NCBI GenBank assembly: GCA_031841125.1 | Contig: CM063113.1 | Coordinates: forward strand, 22,589,312 to 22,653,311 | Source: Acanthococcus lagerstroemiae | Taxonomy: Eukaryota > Arthropoda > Insecta > Hemiptera > Eriococcidae | Direction of reading: 5' to 3' | DNA length: 64,000 nucleotides | Part shown: piece after piece, positions 9,700 to 22,489 of the stretch | How positions within the stretch are numbered: the stretch's first letter is position 1 | Layout of the letters: each line of letters opens with the position of its first letter | The notes under the pieces: generated by a model | Databases searched by the model: none | Told to the model about the DNA's origin: nothing | Seen by the model: the letters and a program-made list of their open reading frames with translations, nothing else | Translations under genes and position numbers: made by a program

Positions 9700-11930
9700 A
9701 GTGAAGATCGCAGCAGCAGCAGCAGTCTTTTTATCAATCGGTTTGTTTTTATTCGCGAATACGTGATTATCGAGTCGCGGCGCGAACTGGTTAGCCGCGC
9801 TCCTGCGCTCAGCTCGGGTGAAATCATTCGACCCGACTAGTTTCCAGCGACCAAATGATTAATAGTTAACGGTCTCGAAGGAAGAAAAAAAAAAAAGAAA
9901 GAAAGAAACAGAAGCGGAACAAAACACATTTTTAGCCAACGTGCCAGCGTTAATACGTGTAATCGTGGGCGATGATTTTTAATTGAACGCCAACGAAACA
10001 AAAATTACCTACTTTCAAGGCACTCGGTTTGAGACAAGTTCCAAAGGTATGCGCTACGTAGGCAAATCTAACCGCGACTACGTGAAAATAATCATTCTTG
10101 AAGCTCAGTTTGGTATTTTGCACCGTAAAAGGATTCTCAATCCGTTTGGCCATTTCAGTTCTGGGGACACAATTTGGACAGCCGCTGTTATTCTCTGTTT
10201 CAAGGTACCCGCAAATCGAGCAGATCCGGCATCGGGAATCAATAGATCGAGACGCAACATAATCGATCTGATCGTGGACACCGGCACGAAATGAGTACCG
10301 AGAAATGGTCATCGTAGTCGTTGGTTCTAGAACCGCCTATTTGGTACGGCTACCATCGGCTCGAGGTAATTTATGCGAGAAATTAAAATTAGGCGAATCC
10401 GAACCTGCGGTGGTTGAGAGTCGAGGAAAACGGCATATACAGGTATAAGGAATCAAATTTTTCTTCTATTACGCACAGTCACGTCTTACGAACCATTTAT
10501 ACTAATTATAGTGGTCGGAAATAGAATTAATACCAACGTATGCTCACTGCTCAACAGTATTCGGAAAAATATTTGCGTTTCTTGGAAATTAGAAAATAGA
10601 AGTCCTTGCCATGGGAGCTTTAAACAATTCGGTGATTTTAATGCTGAACATACTACACGGAGGCGTACCCACGCAACTTTCCTTTTTCGAAGGGTAATGA
10701 GGTAGATTTCAACAGGCGCGAAATCTAGTTTGTCAATCGTGCAAATTTTAAGGAGATTAATAAAGTTTAAATTCATTTTCCAAATTTAGCTCATTGGAAA
10801 ATGTTTCAGAATTACAGGGTTGCCAGATGAGCGACGTTGAATCTGACCACTCTCGAATTTTTATAGGACCAAAAGGGACAAAAAAGGACAAAATAATGGT
10901 CTTCATACGAGCTTTCAAACTCTTCTAACATACGAGATGGCTTAAAGGGAAAATGTAGTACATATATCACATTTCAGTTTTCCGACTTTGGCAGCCCTGC
11001 CTGGACAAGGTCAAGATTTATTAACTTCCCCAAACACAACTAGCTGAATGTTGGAAGCTGCATAATCTGAAAAACGTAGTGTTACCAACGTTATAGTTAA
11101 TTTTCTGAGAGAAAATGAAATGTGACATATCCCACACCAGTAATTGAACAATGAAAAATTGAGATCCCAATTTGATTGAATTTTATAGAATTCAAAATCG
11201 AGTAAGACAAAAAATAACAAAGGAACAATTTCGTCTCAATCTAAGAATAGGTGCTGGTACATAAGCATTGCGAAATAACAGTCCACTTCGATTGAACTTT
11301 GACTCTAAAGTTCGCACTCGAAGGTGATAATTACTAGGTCTGTGGATTTTATTCCGTCCAAACTGGGAAAATATGCGCATAAAAAATTCCCTTATCCAGA
11401 GAAAATATCCCCAAAAAATTCCCTAAAAATTAGAAATATTCCAAAATATTTTCTACCGATATGGGTATCGTTTTAAAGCTCTAATCAAATAGAAATAAAA
11501 TATACGTTCAAATAAATTGATAAATTCAGAAATGGAACAATATTTGTATAATGCAAACTTTAACTCAAAAGGAAACAAACTAAGCTAGGAGACCTGACAT
11601 TTCCCAGAAATATGGCAGTGATGTCAACATTTCACCGAGGCTGTTAGAGTAAGCAAGTGAACCAGTAAACAAACGTAAGCCACTGGTACAATAATATAAT
11701 GACCAGTACTAGGGCAGTATAGTTTCACCTGGGTATACCGGACCTCCATATTGTGGCCACTACGGTACATGCAACGAATCACGCGTTGTGTATCTCCTAT
11801 CTCGTTTGTTTGTCCACATACTTACATTTTAAACCGTAAGCGCCACTGTTGCGTAAGGTAGAACTTTCCTACTATTTTTCCATTTTGCATATTTTTAGAA
11901 TCCCTAATTTTATAACATACTATGCTAGGG
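9700..11930. other. Non-coding sequence, mostly unique
   Basis: No supportable gene. A minus-strand frame near 10150-10312 contains a spaced Cys motif (CSICGYL...CPNC) but shares its DNA with another equally open frame and has no exon boundaries. See the separate finding. Confidence 0.4.
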
Positions 11931-12110
11931 TTCGCGCGAATCACGGAAGAAATGATTCAAATCACAGATCACGGATATCGATGGGAAAAGTGATTCGAAT
12001 CACAGATCACGAATCAGGGTAGAAAAATTATTTGGATCACGTATCATAAAGACAATAATGATCCGAATTTTTTTTTCCTGGATCATAAATCGTATGATTT
12101 CAAAAAATTT
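11930..12110. repeat. Cryptic repeat of AATCACGGATCACG-like motif
   Basis: Several diverged copies of GATTC(A/G)AATCACAGATCACG occur within 180 bp. A shorter related patch lies at about 15995-16090. Confidence 0.5.
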
Positions 12111-12179
12111 TCACGTTCATTAATAGACTACTTCCTGTGTTTCTACTTCTTGCATTTGACCAGTTTTCGACAGGATATC

Positions 12180-12620
12180 GGAAACAGGAAAACGTGCTCC
12201 AAGCTCCACTCCAACTCCCGATTCCTAAAATTAGCTTTCAGCTCCACTCCAGTTTTTAAAAGTTGCTCCGGGCTCTGCTCCAGCTCCAGTTTCCTGAAAG
12301 TGGCTGTAATCCGCTTTCGGTTAGTTGTCCAGGCTCCGCTTCAAGCTCCGTTCCGGAACTGGAGCAAAGCCTAGAGCAGATTCTCAAGCAGGAGCCGCCT
12401 TAATATTTTTTTTCTTTCCTCTCCTTTTCATCTCTGACCTTTCTCCAAGCCTTTTACACCCGGAGCAGAAGCTGGCTCTGCAGCTCCAGCTCCAAAAAGT
12501 TGCTCTAGTTCCAGCCTTAAACTAGTGCCTATGAACACCGCACCAAGCTCCAGCAATGGTCTTAGAATTGGAGCTAGCTTTAGCTTCAGTTTTTTAAGAA
12601 TGGCTTCAACTCCGCTTTGA
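12180..12620. repeat. Cryptic AGCTCC-rich repeat tract
   Basis: The hexamer GCTCCA/AGCTCC recurs many times with irregular spacing. A purely simple-sequence origin is likely, and the plus-strand frames over it are by-products. A similar AGCTTC-rich tract lies at 44900-45210. Confidence 0.6.
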
Positions 12621-13612
12621 CACCCTGCTTTTTGATAATCTGACTAACTAGCGAAAGATTTAATCATGTTTGCTGTACCTGTATGGAGCATTTTAATATT
12701 TTATCAAGTGACGGGCGATATTTGTAACTCTGCAAACATCATCGATACACCATATATCGATATTCTCAAAAAGAAACATAACTGACTTTTCATCTTTTAT
12801 CGATATTTCTGGGAAATTACATTGAAATCCCCCCCCCCCCCAAAAAAAAATCGATATTTTCGAGAAATAACTGAGTACTGACAGTTTTACATTTTAGCAT
12901 TTTATATGCTTTTACTACTGGTGTAACGCTTCCCCTGACACGCTCCCACGACACAAATTCAGTGGTTGACATGTCCATGGAAATTCACTTTTTCTTCCAG
13001 CCATGGGTATACTTGAGCGAAACCCGTAACTCCAGCCATGTTCCCATTGATCTTGATCTTTGCTGCGTCCTACACGACTACATGTTCTTCTTTTCTCTTT
13101 TCTCCTTTCCAGCTCACTTCAGCTCACAGTTCGTTAACTCTTCATGGTGACAATTCAGTTCAGTGGTTGATATTTCCATTTTCTTCCAGTCATGGGTACA
13201 TTCGTATTAGAGCCCAAATCGTAACGTCCCCCGACACGCTCCACCGACACGAATTCAGTGGCTGACATTTGCTGCGCCCTGCGCGACTACAGTCTGCAGC
13301 CGTGTTGTTAATAGAAATTCCCATGCCCTCCGCGACACGAAGCAAGTCCGTATGATTTAGCTCTTCATGGTGATAATTCAGTTCAGTGGTTGACATTTCC
13401 ACGGAAATTTATTTTTATTCCAGCCATGTGTTTATTGATCTTGATCTTTGCTGCGGCCCGCGCGGCTGCAGTCAGCAATAGAAATTTCCATGACCCCCCC
13501 CCCCGAAACGAAACCAGTCTGTATGATATAGCTCTTCATGGTGACAATTCAGTTTAGTGGTTGACATTTTCATGAATATTTATTTTTCTTCCAGCCATGT
13601 GTTCATTGATCT

Positions 13613-14512
13613 CAGGCCCGTAGCCAGCCTTGCATTTCAGTTGGGGCAAACGACAACGAAGGCAGGGCAATATTTCAACATTACATATTTTATATTTATT
13701 CAGTCGCCCCCTTCCCTCCCAAATTATTATTTTTTCCCATTTTTTTTTTTTTTTAGTTTTTGTATTTTTCTTGATGAAGTAGCCTAAAAAATAAGAAGAG
13801 AAAACATTATAGAGGAGTGGTTTTCCAAACTGCTCTAATTCCATTTTTACAAATGTTGGGAAATCGAAAAAAACAGTTTCCTACGTTAACTTGGTAACAC
13901 TGAAACCTAGATTTTCAGTGCATAGAATATAGAAGAAATAGGTAAATTTTTGGTACGATTGTTGCCTACAAACATAGTACACCAGTTGGGCTGCTAGGTA
14001 GCGCTGCTAACTCAATTTTAGCAAAAGTGGAATTAGGACAGTTTGGAAAACCACTCCTCGTTTTATTTTCACTCATTTTAAATTCAAGACTGTAAAGAAT
14101 ATGGGGGGGGGGACATGTCCTGCTTGCCAGAATTTTTTCTCCATTTTGATTAAAAACTTTTCAACCACGCCTCCATAGTGGTACTGATGTCTTTGATGTT
14201 TTTTAAGTTTGGTAGATCGCAGGAATAGTAAGCTTTAATTTTTGATTCCAGTTTAAATCAATATCAATTTGAATACAAACACACAAGTCGCGACGTTCAA
14301 TTCAGGGAATTATTGATTGTTGATATTCCTATCACGAATAATTATCATTGATCTTCGGAAGCATCGAAGCTTCGAAGTTGTGAAGCATGAAGTTAGTGCT
14401 GAGCATCAGCTCAGGGTAGCCAAATGGTAAGGGTATTTTTTTGGCTAGCGAGGGCAAACAGGTTGGTCAACCAGGGCAATGCCCTGATTGCCCTGGCTTA
14501 GCTACGGGCCTG
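13613..14512. mobile_element. hAT-type non-autonomous element, 900 bp
   Basis: It begins CAGGCCCGTAGCCAGCC and ends GGCTTAGCTACGGGCCTG, an imperfect terminal inverted repeat with the CAG...CTG ends typical of hAT elements. Flanks are ATTGATCT (13605-13612) and ACTGATCT (14513-14520), an 8-bp target duplication with one mismatch. It lies inside a tandem repeat unit whose uninterrupted copies show the empty site. It carries no transposase and contains a nested MITE. Confidence 0.8.
13812..14059. mobile_element. Nested ~248-bp MITE
   Basis: It begins GAGGAGTGGTTTTCCAAACT and ends AGTTTGGAAAACCACTCCTC, about 30 bp of terminal inverted repeat, including TCTAATTCCA/TGGAATTAGGA further in. The interior is AT-rich. 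No clear target duplication is visible. Confidence 0.65.
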
Positions 14513-15132
14513 ACTGATCTTGATCTTTGCTGCTCCCTGCGCGACTACAGTCTGCAGCCGTGTTGTTAATAGAAATTTCCATGGAGATTTTTAAAATTTT
14601 TATTAGGCTACGAAAGCATAAAATATAAAATGTTACAATACTTGTCTTTGTAGGAGACACGTTTTTACTCCCTCGCCCACTAGTTTCAGGGTCTAGCATA
14701 GTAAGCAGAATGCATCGTATGAAATTCTTCATCTTTCGTAAGAAAGCGAGTGATAATGATAAGACATTTTTTCTAGGTACAAAATGGTAAAATTTCGAAT
14801 GTTCAACAGTCGAGTGTCGTATTCATTTTCTATTTTTGATGGAACCTATGAGTCGAGAATGAGCACAATATAAATAGACATCGAACAACCAACGCTCCGA
14901 AATTAACAGAAATGATATCCTACGAATGTTAGAGAAATTAAAATTGATCCATCGATGCATAGGCTAGGTTTCCGGTTTGTGGGAAGCGGGAACACCAGTG
15001 CACAAAAAGAAAATGGACTAAACAACCGCCGAAGATGAAGATGGAGATGTATGAAATACTGCAAGAGCTTTGAAGCACTATTGAAACACTGAAAGATAAT
15101 GAAGCCCATAAGGGTATGAGAATTAGTGGCAC

Positions 15133-15260
15133 CAGGGGCGGATGGGACGTGTAGCAAACCGGGCATACGCCCGATGTGCCGCCGAGATTTCAGCGATAAG
15201 GCGCCGGTTGGAAATAAAAGTTCATAAGCGGGGGGGGGGGGGGGGGAGGTTATAAAACCC
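15133..15260. repeat. hAT-like element end with long G-run
   Basis: CAGGGGCGGATGGGACGTGT is a hAT-like left end. About 95 bp inside is a G-run of about 17. No matching right end was found. Confidence 0.4.
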
Positions 15261-15476
15261 TCTATGGCGCCGTATCGTTGCTAACGCGTAACTTGACTAT
15301 TTCAGGCGTCACCGGATTAAGTCCCAGCCGTGTCTCTATTTGTTATCAGTACCACTGAATCGTGGGTCAGCGCGCCTGCCTGAAATTAATTTCCGTATTG
15401 AGTCCCTTGTTAGCGAACCGATCTCGCTTGTTGGCATTCAGGAAAGAATGCCATAAATGCAACTCCGAAACTACAT

Positions 15477-15610
15477 CAGGGTGTCTGCTAGCCATGAAAG
15501 TCTTGAGAAAGTCATGAATTGAATTGTATATTTAATTTGGTTTCTCCCAAAAATCATAAATTCGTCTAGAAAAAAAATAAAAAATTGTAAAAAATAGAGC
15601 GTAGGCAGAA
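15477..15610. repeat. CAGGGTGTCT-family element end
   Basis: CAGGGTGTCTGCTAGCCATG followed by AAAGTCTTGAGAAAGTCATG resembles the left end of the 22490-23034 element. No right end is evident. Confidence 0.55.
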
Positions 15611-16079
15611 GCCCAGCATGCTTAACTTTTGATTATTTATCTTCAAAAAATGATTCGTGACAACGTGTACCTGACATGGAAAGTACGGTGCTGACATGAG
15701 CCAGCTTGCTGTGCGTGTGGATCTGTTGTAACTACATGATGTTATGCTCCATGGAAAGGTCCATCACAGCGTAATATATTGCCTAATGCAATGTACGCAG
15801 GAACCGAACACGGTGCGCGCTAACCCGGGACTCAATCCGGAACTTCATGTCAGGTAACCCCTCAAGCTCGGGACTCAATCCGGCAAGAACACCGTTTTGG
15901 GACTCAATTCGGAATTTCCCTTTATTTTAGTGCCCATCCACCCATCCACCCCTGAATCGCACTGATCGTTTCTAACTTTGTCGAAGCTAAAAACCGAAAA
16001 TGATCCGAAATCTTTATAAATCAGATTAGAGAAAACCGATTAAGATCACGGATCTTCGGGGCAAAAATGATACGCATCA

Positions 16080-16700
16080 AATCATGGACTGCAAAGTTTT
16101 TTACCCGAACATCGTCGGATCTGCTCACCCAAATCGACACATATGTATGAAACCATTTCTAGAACTTCCCAAACGCGTTCTTCAAGTACTCTATAAGCCG
16201 CCACTTTCATCGACCACGGCATTGTTCTTCCGAAGCGACCGATTCCTCAGTCGAGTGCACCTTGGCCGACGTCAAGGGCGGACTGGTTTTCCGGAACGAC
16301 CACTAAGCCGGTGTGACATCCGATTTCGTTTCCCGAAACGGTTTCGTTTCCACTCCACTCTACTCTACTCTATTCAAGCGTATCACTCTTCATTTTCGCA
16401 TTCAACCTATATTTTTTGGCGGTCACTGTGGCGAAGTCGCAGTCTGAGTCGTGCCCTTCGAGCAGAAGCATCGGATTTCGAGTCTAAATTACAATGATGC
16501 GCACTCGTACCTACATCGAGATACCTGCTGGCAGGGCGGATTTCGTTAATTCCTCGGGTATTGTGAACGTCCCGATAACACGGGCAACCAGTTCCCACGA
16601 GAAGCCAATAATACATTACTGGTTACTCGCACGTGACACACGTCAGCCGGTTCCTAGATGACGTTCAAGCGCAACGACCTTATTGTAACATCGCATCACC
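16080..16700. other. CpG-richer unique block without a supported exon
   Basis: A 137-codon plus-strand frame (16084-16497) and a 69-codon minus-strand frame overlap here. Neither is recognisable and no splice pairing supports them. Contains the near-palindrome TTTCCCGAAACGG. Confidence 0.35.
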
Positions 16701-17299
16701 ATTTGTGTTAGTATACGAAACATTAAAAATGTCTCTGATATGTCATTCCATCATTAGTATGGCGCCGGAGCCTGGAACAGGGGATTACCCCTAACCTTCT
16801 GAAGTTAGGGACAGTAGTATAATTTTGCCCCCTCCCCCATTTTAACACAAGAAATTGTAAGAATGAGAGAGCTCGCTTACACGAAACGGTGTATGCCAAA
16901 ACTAGAGAAAAATAAGTGGCTTGTTTTCTTCTAAGAAAATCTTAATTACCTATCATAAAAATTGAGGCTGGTGATCGACAAAGCGATAACTGAGCTTAAA
17001 TTTTGATAAAAAACATACTGTCTATATGAATTCAATGCCTGCGCTGTAAGGAAATTGGCTACAGTCGTGACTGTCTTGACCTTGAGTGGATACCTGTTAC
17101 TCTCCCTCTGGTTCTCATGTCAAGAAGATTATTAGTATTGACGTTGCACTTATACATCCTGGTACCTCAAAATTTCTTCCAATTCAATCATTCATTTATA
17201 ATAATTTCATAAATGAATGATTTAATATCACAACGCGTTATGGGATCAACATACGATCTATAATAAGACCTTGAATTTTGAAGCGCCAAAGTCTAGTTC

Positions 17300-19090
17300 C
17301 TCAAGGGGTTAATCCAATTCTTCCATCGCCAATAGAGAGAGAGAGAGAGCTAAAAAAATGTCCGTCATCACAGAAATCTTAAATTTATGAGGACACATAG
17401 GACAAACTATCGAAACAGATGTTCCATGGGTTGAAAACTGCGAATGTTCCGTTACATTTTCGATCCACTCAAAATGGTCCATCAATACAGAAATTTTACC
17501 ATTTAAACGAACGAAGTTGACTCGATTTAACAAATCGAACAAAGTATCAAAGCAACCTCATTGGGAAGTTAGTGTCCAGTAAAATACAAATACTTCGAGA
17601 AAATCTCTGAACTTTCTCCTTTCTCCACCACACGTACGTCCGAAAGAGGAATGGTAATGGACAAAACTGACTCTGTTAAAAAAATTAAGACAGCCATTGA
17701 AGTAGGTACATTTCTTTCTCGCTAATTTCGACCTTGCAATAAATTTTTGATTTGAACCCAAATTGCGCCCCCAAAATTCAAATTTAATAATAAAATTAAC
17801 GATTTCAACAATTTTTACGCGAGTCATCTCTACGAACGCCGTTCTAAAATTTATGTAAAATGAAATTACAAAATCATTGGGGAAAATAGGATTCTCTATA
17901 CTAGATTGAACAGAGGATCGCAGAATATAACTTGAAATGACAAATTTAAACCGACTAAGAATTGGGAAACTATTACAATAGGGATTTTTTTAGTCACGTA
18001 TTATTTTGATTATTGAACCCGATCCCAATTTGAGTTCGCAAATTCAAATTTTACATAAGAAGTATGCCATTTTCGTTGATTTCAACTTCTTGGACGAGGC
18101 CTATCGAAAAAAATGAATACAATTTCAAAGTCAGAAACTACGGAAACACTTTTTTACTCGTTTCAACTCTTTAAATTTGAAATTTCGATCACTTTGGGTT
18201 TTTGTTACTCAACCAACCGCCACGGAGTATTTCTTTTTCTTTTCTTGTAGATTTCAATATTCATACCAAGCGTTTCAACGATGTGCGTGAAAGTGACATC
18301 TGAATGCAAAATATGTATGAATTTTCGAACAAAATGACTAGAAGACATATATATATCCCCCGTTTTGACAATTTGATTCTCCTCTCAAAAGTGAAGTTTC
18401 ACTGTTTGGGGCTGATCCTGAGAGTGCCACCAACTTTAAATTAATCATAAATGGAAACATATCGAAATATGGTTTGATTAGGTCGTTGAGTTCGAAAATG
18501 TAACTGAATTTTCGATCCGGCTCCAAATTTGACTTTTTTCTCTATATGAAATCAATTTCACTCGGCTAGAAATAATGAATAAAGAATAAAAATACGGACC
18601 TCGATTTGAGCTCCAAATTCAACTTTCCCCAGTTTAATTTCGCTGAAACAATTGAACAGAGGTTTTTTTTTGGAACACTGGTTTCGAAAATTCGATTAGC
18701 TTTCGTTATGAGGCCCAAATCCAGATCTGATATATCCGAGCGAGCAAAATTGGTCATACTTCGAAAATCGAATGAAGTATCGGAATACGGGTTTTTGGGT
18801 GTCCGAGTTCGAAAATCCAATCAGATCTTGGATTCAACCCCGATTTGGTTCCAAATTTGATCTCTGCTCTTCCTTTAGAACAAATTACCGGAATTTGGGG
18901 TTTTTGTTCGGCTCACTTCACAAATCAAATTAAATTGTTCGATCAGACCCTGATCTTGGTTCCAAAATCCCAGTTTGACTCATTTAAATGGGCGAAAGTG
19001 ATCCGACTTAGAAAATCGAACAAAGGGTCGGAATGAAATTTTCTGGAATCGCCAAATTGAAGATTTCAGTCAGATTTTATTCCATTTTTA
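17300..19090. repeat. Degenerate dispersed repeat domain, spacing ~90-115 bp
   Basis: Variants of GATTTGGTTCCAAATTTGA recur at about 18516, 18603, 18838 and 18951. Variants of GAAAATCGAACAAAGTATCG recur at 17530, 18765 and 19011. The similarity is low and the array is old. The same blocks in opposite orientation occur at about 37800-38200. Confidence 0.5.
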
Positions 19091-20170
19091 ACTTGGGCCC
19101 TAAATGCGATGTGGAGGTTCGACGACTATCATCGAATCCAGACAAGAAATTCCTCTAAAAATTTTTGGAGTTAAAGGAGACCGCAGAACTTGCTGACAAT
19201 CACTGTGGAATCCTTGAACCTTTGCATCAGGAATTTTTTCTTTTACAACTTACAAGCCAAACAGACCTAATCTTTAAATTTTGTTTACAAAAAAAGAAAT
19301 CAGGGCTCCCGAACTACTGAGCGAGTTGGAAAACTTCCCGTAAGTTTAACAAATTTCCCGTTTTTTTTTTGTTTTTTTTTAAATTTTCCGGTTGCTAGAC
19401 ACTCTAGCCAGAAAAGCGATCTGTCTACAGAGTCGGAATTTCAAAACTGATTGTGGTCATTTTTTACATGAGCCCTTCAATTTCTTTTACTGCAACTGTG
19501 GATTGGGGGGGGGGGGCAAAATGATACTACTCCAGTTCTGTAGCCACTGGCCTGCTGTCTTCCATAGATTCCTTACAATGCATGATGTTTAACCAAACAG
19601 GTCAACAATCATCAATCGATTCTGGCAACCGCGAGTTCGTTTCAATTTTTTTTTTGTTAGTCCTTACTCTCTTGACTAATAGGTTGTATTTCGACAATTT
19701 TTTCTCTCCTGTGCAAATCTTTTCATTTCTGAGAAGGATTTACACTTTGCATCCTTCATTATCTGCTCTTTCTTTGCCTTTTCCTTTCTAGTTCTTCCAC
19801 TCAACCGTTTCCTCTAGCAATAATAACAGTATCCCTGGATATGTTCATGAATCAACAGCAAATGGGGAAATTTTACTAGACAGTGAGGTGAACTAGCAGC
19901 CATTGTTGAAATTATGGGAAAATGATCAATAGGTGAAGCAAATACGAGGGATTGAGTCTTTTCTCTGAAAGTAATAAATAAACGAAAAAATGGTTTTCCT
20001 TTCCATTCCTTGAAATTTGTCGCTAAATTCGATTTTAGTAACATTTTGTTAATAGCAATTTTTCGCGTCAAAAGAAAAAAAGAAAGTTCGATGAGTTTTG
20101 AGCGCGGCCGTATCGACATATCTGGCTTCGCGGTTCCTGTCGGGTACTGTTTGGGTCCACCTGAAGCACG
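19090..20170. other. No recognisable gene
   Basis: AT-rich sequence with T-runs (about 19360-19380) and a G-run (about 19504-19514). Short open frames are low-complexity. Confidence 0.5.
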
Positions 20171-20175
20171 AAAAA

Positions 20176-20256
20176 AGTGCTTCCTTCTTTACTCTTATAT
20201 TTTAATGACCTATAACGTGCTTCTTTCTTTACTCTTATATTGTATGACCTATTATT
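20176..20256. repeat. 40-bp direct tandem duplication
   Basis: GTGCTTCCTTCTTTACTCTT and ATATTTTAATGACCTATAAC are immediately repeated with a few changes. Confidence 0.75.
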
Positions 20257-20479
20257 ATAACTCTTCTCTTTACGTTTATACATATTCCAAATTTCTCCTT
20301 TCCTTCCTGTTCGCCTTAATATGTCCTCATTCCTGATCTTTTCTGTCTAACTGATTTTCAAAATTCTCCGATAATACCACATTTCAATAGCTTCTATCCT
20401 TTTCTGTATTTTTCTTTCTTCTTCTTCTTTTTGTTTGTTTGTTTTCAGGTAAATCCGTAACCCGCGTTGCCAGCTGCCA

Positions 20480-21480
20480 CACAGAGAACAGTCCTGTTTC
20501 GTCCTTGTCTTCTCACATTGTTGACTCGCCTATCGCTATGTCTTCGATCGACATTCAATTTCGAAATTGTACACGCACGTTGAACCAAAACTGCAGCCCG
20601 CATACGTCCTAACCTACTTTTCGTTGCGTAACGAGTTTCCTCCAATTTTTTCGTATTTCATTTGCCTGAGTTTCGCGAAACAATGCGATCGCTCTGGGTC
20701 GCGTCCGCGAGTCCGCGAACACCGGCGGCAGTATCGCGTCGCGTCGCGCACGTGGACTACACCCGACACTGACGTGACATACGTGCGGCGGCGGTGTGGA
20801 ATGCGAACACCCACACCGGGATCATCGACGCACCGCCACAACTGGAACTCGGCCACTCGACGAGAGAGATGAAGAGGGGAAGAAAAAAATCCGAATTATA
20901 CCGCGGGAAAGGTGAAAAATAATTACCGAGTCGGATAATACGTCGGTAGCGGTGGTGCGCCGGTGCCCGAATAAGGCTGCCGTACCACCTTCGGCCATGT
21001 TTTGTCACTGACCGGCCTTGTCAAGGTCTCCGACAAGTCGTGTACGTCGATCTCACCGGTCGCCGCCGCGCTCGCACAAAAATTCGGCCGAACTCGACGA
21101 ACAGTCGAAGACCTCTTCGTCCCCGAGAGGTCCACTCTCCCGTCTCGGCCTGCGCTGACCAGCGAGCACCGTCCGGTCGGCGAAATCACGATCACGATGG
21201 GACCGAGCGAAGCGAGCATTTCGTAAGCGATGGTCGCTAATGTGCGAGTCACGTTGGACATACATGTACCAATGTACGCCCTCGCCAACTGGCGAGTCGG
21301 ATTTTGATTCGGCGCGCACGTGACTGACCAACGAGACTGCGGTGGCCTTTGCGCGATCGATTTTTTCGAACGCCGAATGTCGATCGAGGTGAGCATACTA
21401 ATCGGGTTCTCGGTTCAGTGTGATCAGTGTACTCGCACGATACTGCGCCATCCGTGGTGTTAGCCATTTTAGGCAGATCA
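20480..21480 (-). promoter_or_regulatory. CpG-rich block, likely promoter/5' UTR
   Basis: About 1 kb is far richer in GC and CpG than the rest of the window and lacks interspersed repeats. The minus strand contains a well-placed ATG and splice donor (next entry). Several frames stay open on both strands simply because of base composition. I infer a promoter and 5' leader reading on the minus strand, possibly divergent. No TATA box or clear initiator can be assigned. Confidence 0.45.
20927..20998 (-). CDS. Possible first coding exon (24 codons)
   Basis: On the minus strand the ATG at 20998 has the good context AAACATGGCC and opens 24 codons, MAEGGTAALFGHRRTTATDV then LSDS. It ends exactly at TCG|GTAATT, with donor GT at 20926-20925. 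The exon ends in phase 0. The long CpG-rich upstream sequence fits a 5' UTR, although it contains other ATGs. A competing frame also reads through here (PYSGTGAPPLPTYYPTR) and could be the real one. The downstream exon was not found. Exon 2 of the gene at 38.7 kb also ends in phase 0, so this could be an alternative first exon of that gene or the start of a separate gene. The protein is not recognised. Confidence 0.4.
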
Positions 21481-21489
21481 ACGCGATAA

Positions 21490-22165
21490 TCGAGGAGTCT
21501 GGATAATAACTTTGAGAGGCGACTTGCAGGCTCGGACAGTCTATGAACTGAAAAACGGGTATTTTTGAATTTGCTTCGAATGACGGGGTATAGTCGCAGG
21601 GTAACGTACTATGTGGGGCATTCTCCAGAGAGAATGTGAAGGTGGCAATTAGATTTTCTTTTTATAATACTTGGTTTAAATGCAGCAGAGAATATTTAAC
21701 CAGTTTACAGAGCAGGGGCTTCAAAATTTAGAGAGACGACTTTGGTCCACGACAACAGACATCTTGTGAATGACGAAAGCGCTGATGGCATCCACGGGCA
21801 AAACAGTTTCAAAAATTTCCTTTTCCAAGGAATTATTGATAAATTGTGCTAACACATGCGCCAGTGATTATACGAGCTGGCACCTCGACCGAGTTCAGGA
21901 ATCAAAACTGCACCAGTATTTCCATTAGTTGTACCGGAAAATGTACATATAAGGCACAAATGTTTGCACCAATCACATACTGACCGCGACAATGAACTGA
22001 AACCCCTGGTAACAAAATTTTACGCCATCGCCACTCCTTCTGAAAATGTGAAGTCACTGACAGTAAACTGAACTTCTTGATATACACTTCCAATCTTTCT
22101 GAATAATAATCCTATTTTATGAGGGAAAAAACTAAGCAAATAAATCATTGCTGCCATCACTACTG
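21490..22165. other. No recognisable gene
   Basis: Mostly unique AT-rich sequence between the CpG block and the repeat cluster at 22.2 kb. Confidence 0.5.
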
Positions 22166-22169
22166 AAAC

Positions 22170-22330
22170 ATGTCGCAGACAGATCTGCAACCACGGGACA
22201 GCATTTTCATGTCTCGATCACCACTGAACTGAATTGTGAACTGACTTGTGACGATGAAGAGCTAAATCATATGGATAGGCTTCAACGCAGTATGCACCAC
22301 TGAACTGGAAATGAGAAGAGAAGAGAAAAC
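22170..22330. repeat. Fragments of foldback arm and of the 13-kb tandem repeat
   Basis: GATCTGCAACCACGGGACAG and CATTTTCATGTC (22180-22213) match the left arm of the 63-kb foldback. Then CACCACTGAACTGAATTGTG and ATGAAGAGCTAAATCAT match, in reverse orientation, the tandem repeat at 13 kb. Confidence 0.6.
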
Positions 22331-22489
22331 ACGTAACCTCGTTCCTCGAGGAGAGTCGGGAAAAAAGCACGCATCTTGATTTTCAACAAGAAATAATAAA
22401 TGGGGGGAAAAAAGGAAGAATTTATAAATAATTTGACCTGATCCTACACCCTAATGAAAAGAACTTTCCAAGGAAATTTCTATTAAATT

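Larger units (their letters stand above)
12955..14585. repeat. Diverged tandem repeat array, interrupted by a hAT-type insertion
   Basis: Repeated blocks TTCAGTGGTTGACATTTCC, TTCTTCCAGCCATG and CTTCATGGTGACAATTCAG recur at about 12960, 13140, 13250, 13366 and 13540. The unit is roughly 170 bp and starts in the unique 12.9-kb flank. The last unit is split by the element at 13613-14512 and resumes at 14513. Related pieces in inverted orientation lie at 22215-22330 and 23050-23140, and another at about 38340-38480. Confidence 0.7.

Noticed and set aside
21002..21396. Open frames of 65-157 codons on both strands in the CpG block
   Set aside because: Several frames are open at once because GC-rich DNA has few stops. 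Only the ATG-to-donor frame at 20927-20998 has exon logic, and even that is tentative.
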